Source: Theocolax elegans (Eukaryota > Arthropoda > Insecta > Hymenoptera > Cerocephalidae). From it: a stretch of 64,000 bases of DNA. The DNA lies in the NCBI GenBank assembly GCA_026168455.1, contig CM047428.1, forward strand, positions 87,314,594-87,378,593, given 5' to 3'. Shown here in pieces: positions 11,521-22,345 of this stretch. Position 1 is the stretch's first letter. Each line of letters begins with the position of its first letter. Both the position numbers and the translations under genes were made by a program. The notes below the pieces were generated by a model. The model did not search any database and was not told where the DNA came from. It saw only the letters and a program-made list of their open reading frames with translations.

Positions 11521-14500
11521 TCAAAGATCCGGCAGGGAAGGGCAGACTATTCCCTCATTTACCACTCTCGCTTCCCAAGTCTGACGGTCGAGCTCAGTAA
11601 GATATGATAGGAGTGAGGCTTTGAAAGAGTTAAAGAGGAGAGGATCAAAGTTTGTGAAAGGAAGAAGGTTGATGAGGCGAGAAGCAGTGATAATAAATGA
11701 GTTGTTAAGAGCCTCTGTCCGAGGAGGAAGATAAAAAAGGGATGAAGGAGGGAGACGTGAGGAAGAACGGGCAGAAAATGAAGCGTCACGAATAATGAAA
11801 TGACTAGATATATAGGAAGGGGAATTATGGGAAATGATATTGTAGGCACATGAAGCAATAAAAAGGGATCTTCTAAGCTCGACCGACAGCCAACCTAACT
11901 TAAGCCGGTACGGTGTCACATGTTCCCGCCATGGAATAACACCCCATACAAAACGAACGCACGCATTTAGTAGACGCTTAAGTTTCAAATTTCTGGTAGT
12001 ATCCAGATCGTGATACACAGCGCAGGCGTAGTCAAAATGCGGGAATATTAGAGCTTCGACGAGTCTCTTTCTGTTTGGACGTGAAAGCGCTCTTTTAAAA
12101 AATCTTAGGGAGTGAAGCACTCCGTGAACTCGCTGTGACACAGATGCGACCTGACGAGACCAGTCCAGTGTGGGTGTAATCCATATGCCCAAAGATTTGA
12201 CCTCAGATTCGTAGTTAAGTAGTTCATTCTCAATAGAAACCTTCGGGGCAGAATCAAAGTCAATGCGCGAGATGAAAGCCTGGCTTCCCAAAATCATCAC
12301 TTTCGTCTTCTTAACATTTAAATTTAGACCATTTGATCTCGCCCAGTTGTTTATCGCATTAGCGTCTTCCGAAATCTTTTGTACACCCTGAGCAAAATCA
12401 GTTGGGTAGAACGAGTGATAGATTTGGGTGTCATCCGCGAAAATCATATGATTGGAATGTTTTAACACCCGCGGGAGGTCATTAATAAAAATAGAAAATA
12501 ATAGTGGGCCAAGGACACTGCCCTGCGGCACCCCCCTAGACGTGTCAAGCCAGGCCGAACCCTCCCCCAGCTCATCCACAACTGATTGGGAACGTCCAAC
12601 CAGATAGTAGTAGAACCACGAAAGAACCGTGTCCGAGCAACCCAAGGTGCGTAATTTACAGAGCAATAGGTCATGTGGCACCGAGTCAAACGCTTTCGAG
12701 AAATCGAATAAAATTAAGATGGTGATCATTCGCTTGTCTATAGCTCTCCTAATATCGTCCAATACACCGATCAACGCCGTCTGGGTACTATGCCCCCGGC
12801 GGAAGCCTGCCTGTCTCTCTATAATTAGATTATTACCATTGAGATAATCTGTAAGTTGTTCGTGAACTAATTTCTCTAAGATTTTGGAGACCTCGCAGAG
12901 CTTTGCAATAGGCCTAGTATCCGACGGCGATACCACCCTATTTGACTTTGCAAGAGGAAAAAGGAGAGACCTAGTCCAAGGCTTCGGAAAAACTCCCGTT
13001 GAGAGAGATAAGTTGAATAAATCTGTAAGATGCGGAGCTAATTGAGTAGATAATAATTTCAACATTGGAACAGAGATTCCATCATACTCCGTAGCCTTGG
13101 AGGTGGCCTTTGAAATAGTAGTGAGGACTTTATGCGAAGTGGTAGGGGTAAAGTGGAAGGAAATTAATGGGTAGGATGAGGGCGAAATTACTGATGAAAT
13201 GAGAGATTGAAATTGAGTATGAGTGAAAGGAATAGGTGAAGATGAAATGGAAGCATAGTGGATATTGAGCTGGTCGGGTGAAAAAATGCTTAGAGGTGAT
13301 TTAAACGATTTAGATACGAGGCCCATGGTCCTGAGCTCCTTCCACATATCAGCAGCGTTAGAGGCTGATTTGATCTTATTGTTATAGTACGAGAATTTAT
13401 TAGAATCTATGTCGTTTCTAACCAGACTGCGCAAGTCTCTGTACGTCTGATAGTCCGAGCTCAGGCCCGTGGCCAAGTATCTTTTATATGCCATGTTACG
13501 AGATTTAATATTACGCTTAATATGAGGTGTGATCCATGATTTGTTGATATTTTTGATGGTGATGAGTTTGGCGGGAGCGAGGGAGTCAAAGGTATGTAGG
13601 GTAGCTGAGACCAAGCTTGAGATCAGGATGTTGATATTAGCGGCGGTTGAAGAACAAGGCATTGACGTGAGTTGAGAGGAAGAAGGTGAGCGGCCAGACG
13701 ACGAGGTTGATGGGTGTGAGGTTGAAGGTGATGATGACTCGGTAGCAATGTTAGAGTGAGCTAAGAAGTGATCTAGAGTAACGGAGAAAAGAGCAGCAGC
13801 CTCTGGCGGATCAATAGCAGCGAGGTTCCGTGACCAGATTTTCTTTACCGCCAACAACGGTTTCGTAAAGTCAAAAGTCAATACAATAAAATCATGTCCT
13901 GCTGCAAAAGGAACTGACGACTTAAAATAAGAATAATCTGGCGGAGGATTACGCGTTATAAATAAATCCAACCAGGTATGAGATGAATGGTTGGTGAAAT
14001 GCGCATGATGAGTAGGTTCCGATTTGATAAGGAAGAGGTTAAGTGAAGCTATGTATGACTCCAGCATGGCGGACGCCCCGTCCCTACTACACATATTAAT
14101 ATTAAAGTCGCCTGTGATGACTACCTGGTCACAAGTATGCAAAAATTTATTTAATGTATCAAAGAATTGTGATGGGTAGGCCGCTGTGGGCCTCCTGTAG
14201 ACGACACTAAATAGCAGCGAACTAACCTTGTTGTTAATTTGAAAAATCAAAAATTCCGGGGTGTTCGAAAAGACAGGGTCAGAGTGAGCCACGAGCCTAA
14301 TATCGAGATTACTCCTGAAATAGGCAGCCACACCCCCCCCCCTCCTTACCCACCCGGTCCAATCTGTGCAATGTGTAGCCAGGGAGGTCTAGCAAGCTGG
14401 AGGAGTCATACTCCGTGAGAAAAGTTTCTGAAAATGAAATGATATCGTGATTTAATGGATGAATAAGTGATTCAATGGATGAAAAGTGTGTTTTTAGCCG

Positions 14501-14566
14501 GTTAATATTTACATGAAAAATGGAGAATGAATTATTTGTAGGTGATGACGTCTGACCAGTTGACCT
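11521..14566 (-). CDS. LINE ORF2: endonuclease-reverse transcriptase, one frameshift
   Basis: ORF2 nicks target DNA and reverse-transcribes the element RNA. The unbroken frame from 14331 down to 11521 encodes 936 residues. Counting from 14331, endonuclease motifs are VVYRRP (about 43), GDFN (74) and GHDF (145, in place of the usual SDH). A Ser-rich linker lies at about 198-226. Reverse transcriptase motifs are GFRRGHSTQTAL (509), LFDFSKAFDS (541), GVPQGSVLGPL (600) and the catalytic FADD (631). The conserved endonuclease start (FHVNINRLK, then SETFL, then LPGYTLHRLDR) lies upstream at 14530-14345 in another frame. The switch falls in a run of ten G (plus-strand C, 14333-14342), where nine would keep the frame. 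The upstream part is continuous with ORF1 across its TGA and has no Met codon of its own. The run could be a sequencing error or a real inactivating mutation. Confidence 0.9.
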
Positions 14567-15266
14567 TCATTGAGGAGGAGAAGGATTAATGTGTGAAAAT
14601 TTTTCCAAGTCTGATTCTGAATAAATGGGGAAAAGCTGCCCTTTCTTCGTTTTTCTTAAAAATACCGTGTAATTCTTTATCAAAGGCCTAGCAAAACCCA
14701 AGTCCAAGGAACGTCGCAGTGTCTTACTAAATAAGACATGCAACTCCCTGGGCCAGAGTGCACGCAAAAAAATTGATGAGCCTCCTCCCGCACCAAAGAG
14801 AGAGTCTGCTGATAATCCCTTTAAGAGGCGAGCCTTTTCCAAAATAATATCTCTAATTGATGGGGAGGAAACCCGAAAAACAAGGCCTTTGCTTACGCTT
14901 ACAGTATTTCTACTAATACTACTAGCACTATCAACTAAACTAAAACTAGAAATATTATTAACAAGACCGCTTGCAGTTGCTGACGAATTCGCCTGATCCG
15001 ATTTTGAAGTTCCCGACTTGTTCGAAGCAAGCCAAGGGCGCGTACTAATGACGTGCGCGCTGACACGTGGGAGATCAATGGCCGATAGAATTTTATTTAC
15101 GACTTCCTCCTCAGATAGCACAAGATTTGTAGGAACGCCTAAAATTAGCAATTCGCAAGTATCTGAAGAGGCAGTCAAGGACGACCCCGCAGGCGAAGAT
15201 CGAACAGTCTGTGCATTATTTAATCTGCCACGTATCTCCTCGTTAGCTGCCTCAAGGGCTCCCAGG

Positions 15267-15309
<43 letters not shown>

Positions 15310-15391
15310 GTCCCTTGTGTGCGTACACATCCGCAGCTCTCGAGGCTGTTGGGGCGAATCCTAATACTCGGATAATGGGAGGTAATTGCAA
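14567..15391 (-). CDS. LINE ORF1 protein (nucleic-acid-binding), N-terminus uncertain
   Basis: The frame encodes 274 residues. ORF1 proteins of this LINE group bind element RNA and assemble the ribonucleoprotein with ORF2. The last 70 residues carry the recognisable C-terminal block: FLRALWPRELHVLF, then LKKAR-like basic residues, NYTVFLRKTKKGQLFPIY and SESDLEKF. The middle (SSDTCELLILGVPT, then SEEEVVNKIL) resembles the RRM-like beginning of such domains ('elvI.GvP'). At residues about 29-42 a (GA)n expansion encodes alternating Ser-Leu, directly before LEAANEEIRGRLNN, which looks like the remnant of a coiled coil. Sequence before the tract may not belong to the element, so the assigned start is doubtful. 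It ends with TGA at 14569-14567; ORF2 continues in the same frame. Confidence 0.7.
15269..15305. repeat. (GA)n microsatellite inside ORF1
   Basis: GA run interrupting or extending the N-terminal part of the LINE ORF1. It keeps the frame open on both strands because GA repeats contain no stop codon. Confidence 0.95.
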
Positions 15392-15426
15392 GGGATCAGA
15401 CCGAGTGAACCCACTCTCTGGGTGGT

Positions 15427-15431
15427 GCTGT

Positions 15432-15463
<32 letters not shown>
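15427..15463. repeat. (CTG)n/(TTG) trinucleotide repeat
   Basis: About twelve CTG or TTG triplets. It reads as Cys/Leu/Ala on one strand and Gln/Ser on the other, but no exon context is visible. It lies just upstream of the recognisable LINE, so it could be the 5' flank or 5' untranslated region. Confidence 0.9.
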
Positions 15464-15539
15464 CCGGAGATTTCAGGGCTGCGTGCGTGACACTGTACAT
15501 CGATGTCCCACGAGGCGAGACTATATACCGGAAATTCGA

Positions 15540-16830
15540 AATTATTAATTTTTAGATCAAACTCGCATCTCTATATACATATGTACACGTATATATATAC
15601 GTAAATTAAGCGAACCGACAGTTTTTTAAATCATTGATTAAAATTATAGTTAAATATAAAATTAGAATATGTTCACTAAATTTATTATCACTGTCATCGA
15701 CATATCTATCAAATTTTACATATTTTAGATATAGTAGAAATTGAGGATTTTACGGTTATTGGCTGCCTGGCACGGCATTACGCATAAAGTAAACAATCAT
15801 TTTTTAAAAATCTGAAAAAATTCATAAAGATGTTTAAAACATAACAAAAAGCCTGACGTTGCGGCTTTTTTGAAAAAAATAATGTGTCAAATTAATTTTC
15901 AGTATAAACAAGACTTGGTCGGTATAGTTTAATAAGCACTATTATTTCAACAGATATATTATATTGGCGTTCTCATATTTTTCAAAACAATAACCCATTT
16001 TACACGAAGATATCCCTTTTCAGGGTCCAACATATATCTCCTTATTGATTTAAGATTATAAAAATAGCTATATTTTGTAGGTTAAAACTACATGTTTCAT
16101 ACCGATTTTTAAAGAAATGCAGGCTAATGTATACCTAACAAAATAGTTGCAATTTTGACTAGGGATTAACTATAGCGGTTTAATAAATGGCTCGTTTTAA
16201 TATAATGGCCAAAAAGTATGCCACTTTGTGTTACCCGAAAATACGGGTTTTTAAATACTTCTCAACATCTTGTAAAGATAGACTATTTTTAATTTAAATC
16301 TAATTATAACCTATAAATGATTAAGTAAAAACTCTATTAAAATACTGGTGATATAACAGTAATCACCCCATAGTAAAAATAGAGAATAGTTCAGATTAAT
16401 TGAAACATACATAATTGATTATACTGACACTTATTGGCCACCTTTTGGCGAAATCACATCATCAAATTTTTGAATATTATAAAAATACGTTATTCAATTC
16501 TTTAAATTGTATAATGAGGTATCTTGCAAGTAAAACGAAAGAAATGAAAAAACAAAGCGAATCTGTAGGATTTTTTAAAATTTCTCTTCGCAGAAAGCTG
16601 GCAAGATTATTCAAATGTTTTGAGGTTAAGACTGTTTCTTCTATAAAAAAATGGTCGTTGAAAAATGTTCGTAAGTTCTGTAAATAACATTTCTATTAGG
16701 ACAAAAATATTTATACAATTATAAATAGGATGTGAATTGCACTATCCGATGTACTTATCCAAAATATAGTGCTCCACGTATAATTGCATTTATTTAACAA
16801 TGAACTTCGAGCTCGTATACAACGTAACAC
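15540..16830. other. AT-rich stretch with degenerate repeat fragment
   Basis: No gene recognised. Around 15800-15960 the words 'aaaaatctgaaaaaattcata', 'gtttaaaacata' and 'gcctgacgtt' match internal parts of the TTAA-ended element at 23597-24312, so this is probably a decayed third relative of that family. Confidence 0.45.
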
Positions 16831-17044
16831 TGGTGGGTGTAACGCGCTTGCGCTAAAACACTCAAATATATATTTATGTACGCGGGAACATGCACACTTA
16901 TGAATATATATATTAAATTGACGTCGTTCTTTTTATATGCTCTCAAACACGTGATAATCAGCATTGTAGGTCATACAATATGATGTCTTGGTGAAGAAAG
17001 CACGTGTTGAAACTACACTCCAATTATTGGTGGTTGCATCAATC

Positions 17045-17125
17045 GTCCGGGGCCGGGAATCGAACCTGGGACCTCCAGATTACGAAACCAACGCCTTACC
17101 GGAACCCTAAACGGCCATCGCAGGC
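17045..17125 (-). repeat. tRNA-derived SINE head (tRNA-Thr-like)
   Basis: On the minus strand a perfect B box (GGTTCGATTCC) sits in a T-arm-like stem. It is preceded by an A-box-like sequence (TTAGGGTTCCGGTAAGGCG) at the right spacing. The candidate anticodon loop TTCGTAA would read CGU, suggesting Thr tRNA ancestry. The acceptor strands do not pair and the anticodon stem is weak, so it is not a functional tRNA. A SINE head or tRNA pseudogene is the better call. Confidence 0.6.
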
Positions 17126-17170
17126 TCCATGTCCATATCTATATATAAAAGAGAGGGTAGGCGGAGGTAG
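17119..17170 (+). repeat. 52-bp direct repeat flanking the foldback element, left
   Basis: Begins 'cgcaggctccatgtcc' and ends 'gcggaggtag'. It recurs in the same orientation at 18194-18246. Either it is an unusually long target duplication, or the foldback element lies between two copies of an older repeat. Confidence 0.75.
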
Positions 17171-17177
17171 GAATAAT

Positions 17178-18106
17178 ATCTAATATATATTTTAAATCAA
17201 CCAGACTTTCTCCCGCACATTTTGCCAGACTTTATAATTATTTTGAAAGTCTGGGATAAATAAGCCATACTTTCTCCCACACATTTTACTAGACTTTATA
17301 ATTATTTTGAAAGTCTGCGAGAATTCAACCAGATTTTCTCCCCCACATTTTGTCAGACTATATAATAATTTTTAAAAGTCTGGGGAATTCAACCAGACTT
17401 TCCCCAGACTTCCCCCTCGTCGAATCTTCGTCCCATTGCATCTTTCAAACATAAAATTTATATTATTTCTAATTAATAAAAACAATACATCCTCGACATG
17501 TTTTGAGCTATCGAACTCTCAAAACCACCAGATATACTTATCTATCACATATAAAAAAAAGTCACCAATGTGTTTCGTGTATCTCGCGACAACAAACTGA
17601 TGAAATGGTTAGGGTACAAAACGATATGAAAACCAACTTCAATTTGATGATTGTGTTTTTATAATTGTAACCTAACCGTTTCATCAGTTTGTTGTCGCGA
17701 GATACACGAAAAACATTGGTGGCTTTTTCATATGTTAGATATGATAGATAAGTATCTGGTGGTTTTATGAGTTCGATAGCTCAAAACATGTCGAGAGGAT
17801 GTATTGTTTTTATTAATTAGAAATATTATAAATTGTATGTTTGAATAATGCAATACGACGGAGATTCGACGAGACGGAAGTCTGGGGAAGTCCGGTTGCA
17901 TTATTCAAGACTTAAAAATGATTATAAAGTCTGGCAAAATGTGCGGGAGAAAGTCTGGTTGAATTCTCCCAGACTTTTAAAAATAATTATAAAGTCTGGT
18001 AAAATGTGTGGGAGAAAATATGGCTTATTTATCCCAGATTTTTAAAATAATTATAAAGTCTGGCAAAATGTGCGGGAGAAAGTCTGGTTGATTTAAAATA
18101 TATTAA
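17178..18106. mobile_element. Foldback element with long inverted arms
   Basis: Arms 17178-17613 and 17671-18106 are reverse complements along their length, meeting at 'ggttagg'/'cctaacc' around a 57 bp loop (17614-17670). The outer part of each arm holds about three and a half tandem units of 65-68 bp. Each unit reads roughly 'ccagactttctccc', 'acattttgccagact', 'ttataattattttgaaag' and 'tctggg'. The inner part is single-copy per arm. No transposase frame is present. Tandem subrepeats in the arms are characteristic of Foldback-type elements. Confidence 0.8.
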
Positions 18107-18193
18107 GTCTGGCAAAAAGTATGGGATAGTCTCACCAGCTAGACTTAGCCAAGACTTTATAAGCCAGACTTTTCCCAGACGTTCCCCAGCTCA

Positions 18194-18246
18194 CGCAGGC
18201 CTCCATGTCCATATATATATATAAAGAGAGGGTTAGGCGGAGGTAG
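18194..18246 (+). repeat. 53-bp direct repeat flanking the foldback element, right
   Basis: Partner of 17119-17170 with small differences (for example an extra c in 'caggcctcc' and an extra t in 'gggttagg'). Confidence 0.75.
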
Positions 18247-18248
18247 TG

Positions 18249-18249
<1 letters not shown>

Positions 18250-18286
<37 letters not shown>
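18250..18286. repeat. (AT)n microsatellite
   Basis: About eighteen AT dinucleotides between the foldback flank and the adjacent MITE. Confidence 0.95.
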
Positions 18287-18290
<4 letters not shown>

Positions 18291-18530
18291 ACACACACAC
18301 GGAGAGAAAAATCTTAGTAAATTTTACTAAACTTTCATTAAAACGGTAACAGACTGCCAAAATGCATAAAATTACTGAACGGTCAGTAAATATTATTAGG
18401 CTTAAAATTTGATAGAATAAGTTCAATAAAATTAAATAAATAGTTCAGTAATTTTTTAGATTTCGGCAGTTTGTTACCGCGTTAATGAAAGTTTAGTCAA
18501 ATTTATTGAAACTTTGCCCTCCGTGTGTAT
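18291..18530. mobile_element. MITE with ~70-bp terminal inverted repeats
   Basis: Left end 'cacacggagag', right end 'ctccgtgtg'. About 70 bp on each side are inverted copies, sharing 'actaaactttcattaa', 'cggtaaca' and 'actgcc'. The 100 bp middle is AT-rich with no frame. The end sequence suggests a non-autonomous DNA transposon; the superfamily cannot be fixed without its target duplication. Confidence 0.75.
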
Positions 18531-21500
18531 ATAAAAGGTATGGGGTCGAAACTGCCGGTGATATGGGAGAGGTGTCGTTTTCTAAAAAGACATCAATTGA
18601 TATTACGGACGAAAATTTTTAGTGACGAGGAATAATCTCGTTCAACAGACCCGCTCGATAATCATCCACTACCCTTGATTTTTTACCCCTTTTCTCGATG
18701 ACTCTTTTCCTCTCTCACTTCCTGTTTTCACGACCCTTCAAATCCTTCTCGTGATCTTCCGTCATCCCCAGTCTTCGAGCACTCGATCGACTCAATACCG
18801 CTGTAACCTTTCAGTTTTGCTCTATTATTATTTTTATTTTTATGGTTTACACTTTTATCAATGATAAACATATACAACAAAAACGATAAAAATTTATGAT
18901 TATCAATGCTTCATTTAAAACATTAAAGATTCATTCAACTTGAATTCTAGATTTTAGCACAAATTCAATATTTGTATGACATGTATCACTTTTTAAACGA
19001 AACACTATGAAAATTTTAAACCTAAACTAACTTTTATTCAAATTTCTAATTTTCAATATTTATTTAAAATCCGAGGAATTTTAGATAAAAAATCGAACGA
19101 ATATTACCCGAAAAATTGTCCGGTAGAATCTTTTTTCAATTGGTGCGTTTTACTCTCACCATAAATTGGCCAAAATACGGTGAGTTATTTCCACTAGGGT
19201 TCGGGGGAGGGGGTATAGGGTTTTTATTTACCTTTCCCTACCGCTCGCCCTATACGTATGCGTATATACGCGAACAATTTCGAGGTTTTATTTCTCGTTG
19301 TTAATCAAGCTACGGTTTGTCCTCGGCGAATTTCAGATTCTGGGCGTGTAGTTTGTATATACCTACGCGTGTACGTATACAGACATTTCGTATGCGACCA
19401 CCGCTATGTCAAAATTACACCAAAACTGAGGATGTAAATCAATCGAGGATCCGCGTCTATATCAATACTCCCGGACGTTCTGATCATCATCGTTTTATTG
19501 TCGATCGAATCTATGTATATTCGTATTGTTGTATATGTTGGACGTTGGACTCAACCTTTAATTACACTAATTCATTATTCGTATATATATATATATATAT
19601 ATATATACTAAGCGCGTGAGCGTTCAGCATTGTTGGTAAAAGTTATGCCTGACCACCTAACCTATATAATTTTTATAATTTTTAATTGCTTTTATTTACG
19701 TTACGTTATCTCTACTTGACTGTTGAAAAAAAGTTACTCCCGTTTCTCTTTTACGTGTATAGACCCGAGAGGTAATGTGAAAATTACATTACAAGTTAAT
19801 GTGAGGTTATGTCATTTTTGTCTATAATTTCAGAATTCCTTTAAGAATTTCAACAATCCTTAAACGGTTGACAACGGAATAAGATTAATTTTACCCTTAT
19901 TCGCGAAGGATTGTAATTTGTAATCGAAAGTATCTCTAAAATTACCGATATAATCGTTTTCTTAACCTGAAAAAATCCATTAAAATTAAATTAAATTAAA
20001 TTTCCTAAAGGTTTCCTTGCGAAATAAGATGACGCAATATAATCGATTTTAGGAACTTAAGAAAAAAGTAAATATATTTCTATGATTCGAATTTTCGTAA
20101 ACTATATAACTATATATAGGTATATCTTAGGTATTTTAGGCATATATATAATAGATATAACGAAAAAAAGAAATAGTAATTGAAAATGAACGCATACCCG
20201 TTTCTACAGTAGAAAAGTTCGAAAAAATAAATTTACAGGTGTCGAGACGAGGAGTGGTATTTGACACTTGTCTAAAATTGAATTTGTAGGTGTTTGGCGT
20301 GGCCGTAAAAAAAGAGGAAAAATTTCGAGTCCAGATTGTACACAAAATTTTGCGGCAATGACGGGAGCGATGATCGAAAGGTATATACAGGGTGGTGTGC
20401 CGATATAATCGCGTTATCGACGAGGCGAAATCACGAGTATGTATATACGTGTGTGCGTGCGTGCATGAGTAAGAGAGAGAGAGAGAGAGAGAGAGAGAAG
20501 TATCGCTTTCGAATACGAAATAGCGGGTTCTCGACGGGGACCTTTTGTAATATACCCATATATATATCCATTTCGATTTCAAAGAGGAAAAATGTTTTGA
20601 GACGTTCCATCTATAAATACATATCATCGGCAAGAGTGTCGTTTCTATGTCGGGGAAAATATTTTTAGAAATTTTATTTTTCTTCTTAGGTTACGTACAA
20701 ATATAGTATATATAGATTTACCTGTACGAGTGTAGGTCGATATACTTACAAACATTTTTATCCATCGAAACAGAATTGCCAAACGTTTCTTTTCTTCTTC
20801 GCGATAGATTGGACAATTAATCTATGATTGAGAATATAAGTACGTAATTAATGGTTTCAGATAGAACTTTAAAATGCATTATTAATTTCTAACAGAGTGT
20901 ATTACTTACCCTTGACCATTAAACATTAAGTTTTCTTATATAGTTTTTCGCATCATTCTATTTTTTTTTGATGGATCAAAGATGCCTGACCGCATTCACA
21001 TCGATACTACTGCTATTCGCAACAATCGTAATTTTTTATCATAATATGATATACTCTCATTCATAGAAATTAACAAATTTTTTTTAATTAATTTACTCAT
21101 TTATGTAAAAATAGTTTTATATTTAAAATTGATCTTAAAGTACAGGATATTAAATGTATATAAAAATTTCGATTAGAAGAATGTACAGCCTGAAAAAAGG
21201 ATGAAGGATTTTCATCGAAACGAATAAAAATATAAATTTATATTTTTAATCGATTTTATAAACTACACATTCTTTTCTCTTTTGTTACTCAAAATAGTTA
21301 AAAATTATTTTTAAAAAAATTTAGAACTTTCCTGGTAAATGATAGAAAACAAAAATATACTATCGCTATACTTTTTTTGATAGTTAGCATAATGATATGA
21401 TATAGCCAGAAATTGAAACAATTTATTGCAAAAATTATAGGGATTGAATTGAAAACCAGTAGTAAAAACAGCTATAATTATAACATAAAAAATTATTATT

Positions 21501-22080
21501 CATTGAAATTTAATTCAAAATGTTCTTTTGGATTATTTTTCTACTGATGTAGAACGTATTACCAAAACGCGGATATACAAAAACGCGAAAATTATCAACT
21601 TGAATTTTAATTTAAAAAGTTATATCTATTTCCATTGTAAAAATATTAAAAATTATTAAATTTTTATAACGATCATTTATAATTTTGTAACGTTCACAAC
21701 CTCTCAAAGCACTACTCGGGCGATAACGCAACTACTAGTCTGCGTAAATACTTTTGTCTCAGTCCACCACTAAAATTTGTCAACTTTCAAAAAAATTGTA
21801 GTATATAAATGACTCACGCACACACACACACACACATATGTACTAAATACACCATAAATAAGCGTACATAAAATTTCATTTTGCTAATCAAAAAGAAAAT
21901 AAATAAATTATCAATGAAAAAATATCTGGTCGTATAATTTTTCATCTAAAATTCGTCAACAACGGTCGATGACTAAAAAAAATGACGCACGATTAATAAC
22001 CCAACACGAAGTTACTTATAGATTAAAAAAGGTGGAATTAACGAATGACACCTCAAACGACATCCAACAGATTGTACGCT
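18531..22080. other. Non-coding stretch with microsatellites
   Basis: No gene recognised. It contains (TA)n at about 19581-19608, (GA)n at 20472-20499 and (CA)n at about 21819-21835. Moderately GC-richer patches lie at 18540-18800 and 19190-19560; they hold short frames that resemble nothing I know. Confidence 0.5.
20472..20499. repeat. (GA)n microsatellite
   Basis: Uninterrupted GA run; it produces Arg-Glu or Ser-Leu stretches in otherwise unremarkable frames. Confidence 0.95.
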
Positions 22081-22119
22081 TAAAAGAAAATGTTTGAACA
22101 AGGGCCCAGTGTATTGTGT

Positions 22120-22150
22120 AGTAACACTACGATAGAGAGGGAGAGAAAGG

Positions 22151-22184
<34 letters not shown>

Positions 22185-22345
22185 AGAAAAAGGAGGGTGC
22201 GGGTGTAGAGCACCTATAGAACCGGGAAAAGATAAAAGGGGTCGGGTGCAAGAGAGAAGACGAAACGAACGAAGCGAATGATAAAGTAGAAGAAGAAGAA
22301 GCAGAAGAAGAGGAGGAGGTGGAGGTGGATGAGAATGGGGATAGA
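22120..22345. repeat. Purine-rich low-complexity tract
   Basis: A (GA)n run at 22151-22184 is followed by GAA/GAG/GGA-rich sequence up to 22340, so one strand is almost all purine for about 200 bp. Frames across it are compositional artefacts. Such tracts can form triplex structures, but nothing here shows a function. Confidence 0.8.

Larger units (their letters stand above)
11206..15400 (-). mobile_element. CR1/Jockey-type non-LTR retrotransposon (LINE)
   Basis: Minus-strand element with ORF1 (14567-15391), then ORF2 (about 14566-11521) encoding an APE-type endonuclease and a reverse transcriptase, then a 3' untranslated region of about 300 bp. That region ends in short tandem repeats, seen on the plus strand as GAATTT units at 11205-11222. 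Repeats in place of a long poly-A tail are typical of CR1/L2-like lineages. The 5' limit is uncertain: homology to ORF1 is clear only up to about 15265, where a (GA)n tract interrupts it. I found no target-site duplication. The long ORF2 indicates a fairly young insertion. Confidence 0.9.

Noticed and set aside
15018..15548. 176-codon plus-strand frame containing poly-Cys and Arg-Glu runs
   Set aside because: It runs antisense to LINE ORF1 and stays open because (GA)n and (CTG)n tracts lack stops.
17045..17125. Functional tRNA gene
   Set aside because: The T arm and B box are good, but the acceptor strands do not pair and the anticodon stem is weak, so a SINE head or pseudogene fits better.
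17100..18120. CRISPR-like array (regularly spaced repeats)
   Set aside because: The 65-68 bp units are contiguous, occur in inverted arms and have no unique spacers. This is a eukaryotic foldback element.
20136..20633. 165-codon minus-strand frame
   Set aside because: Contains a Ser-Leu run from (GA)n, and no recognisable domain. The overlapping plus-strand frame is equally long.
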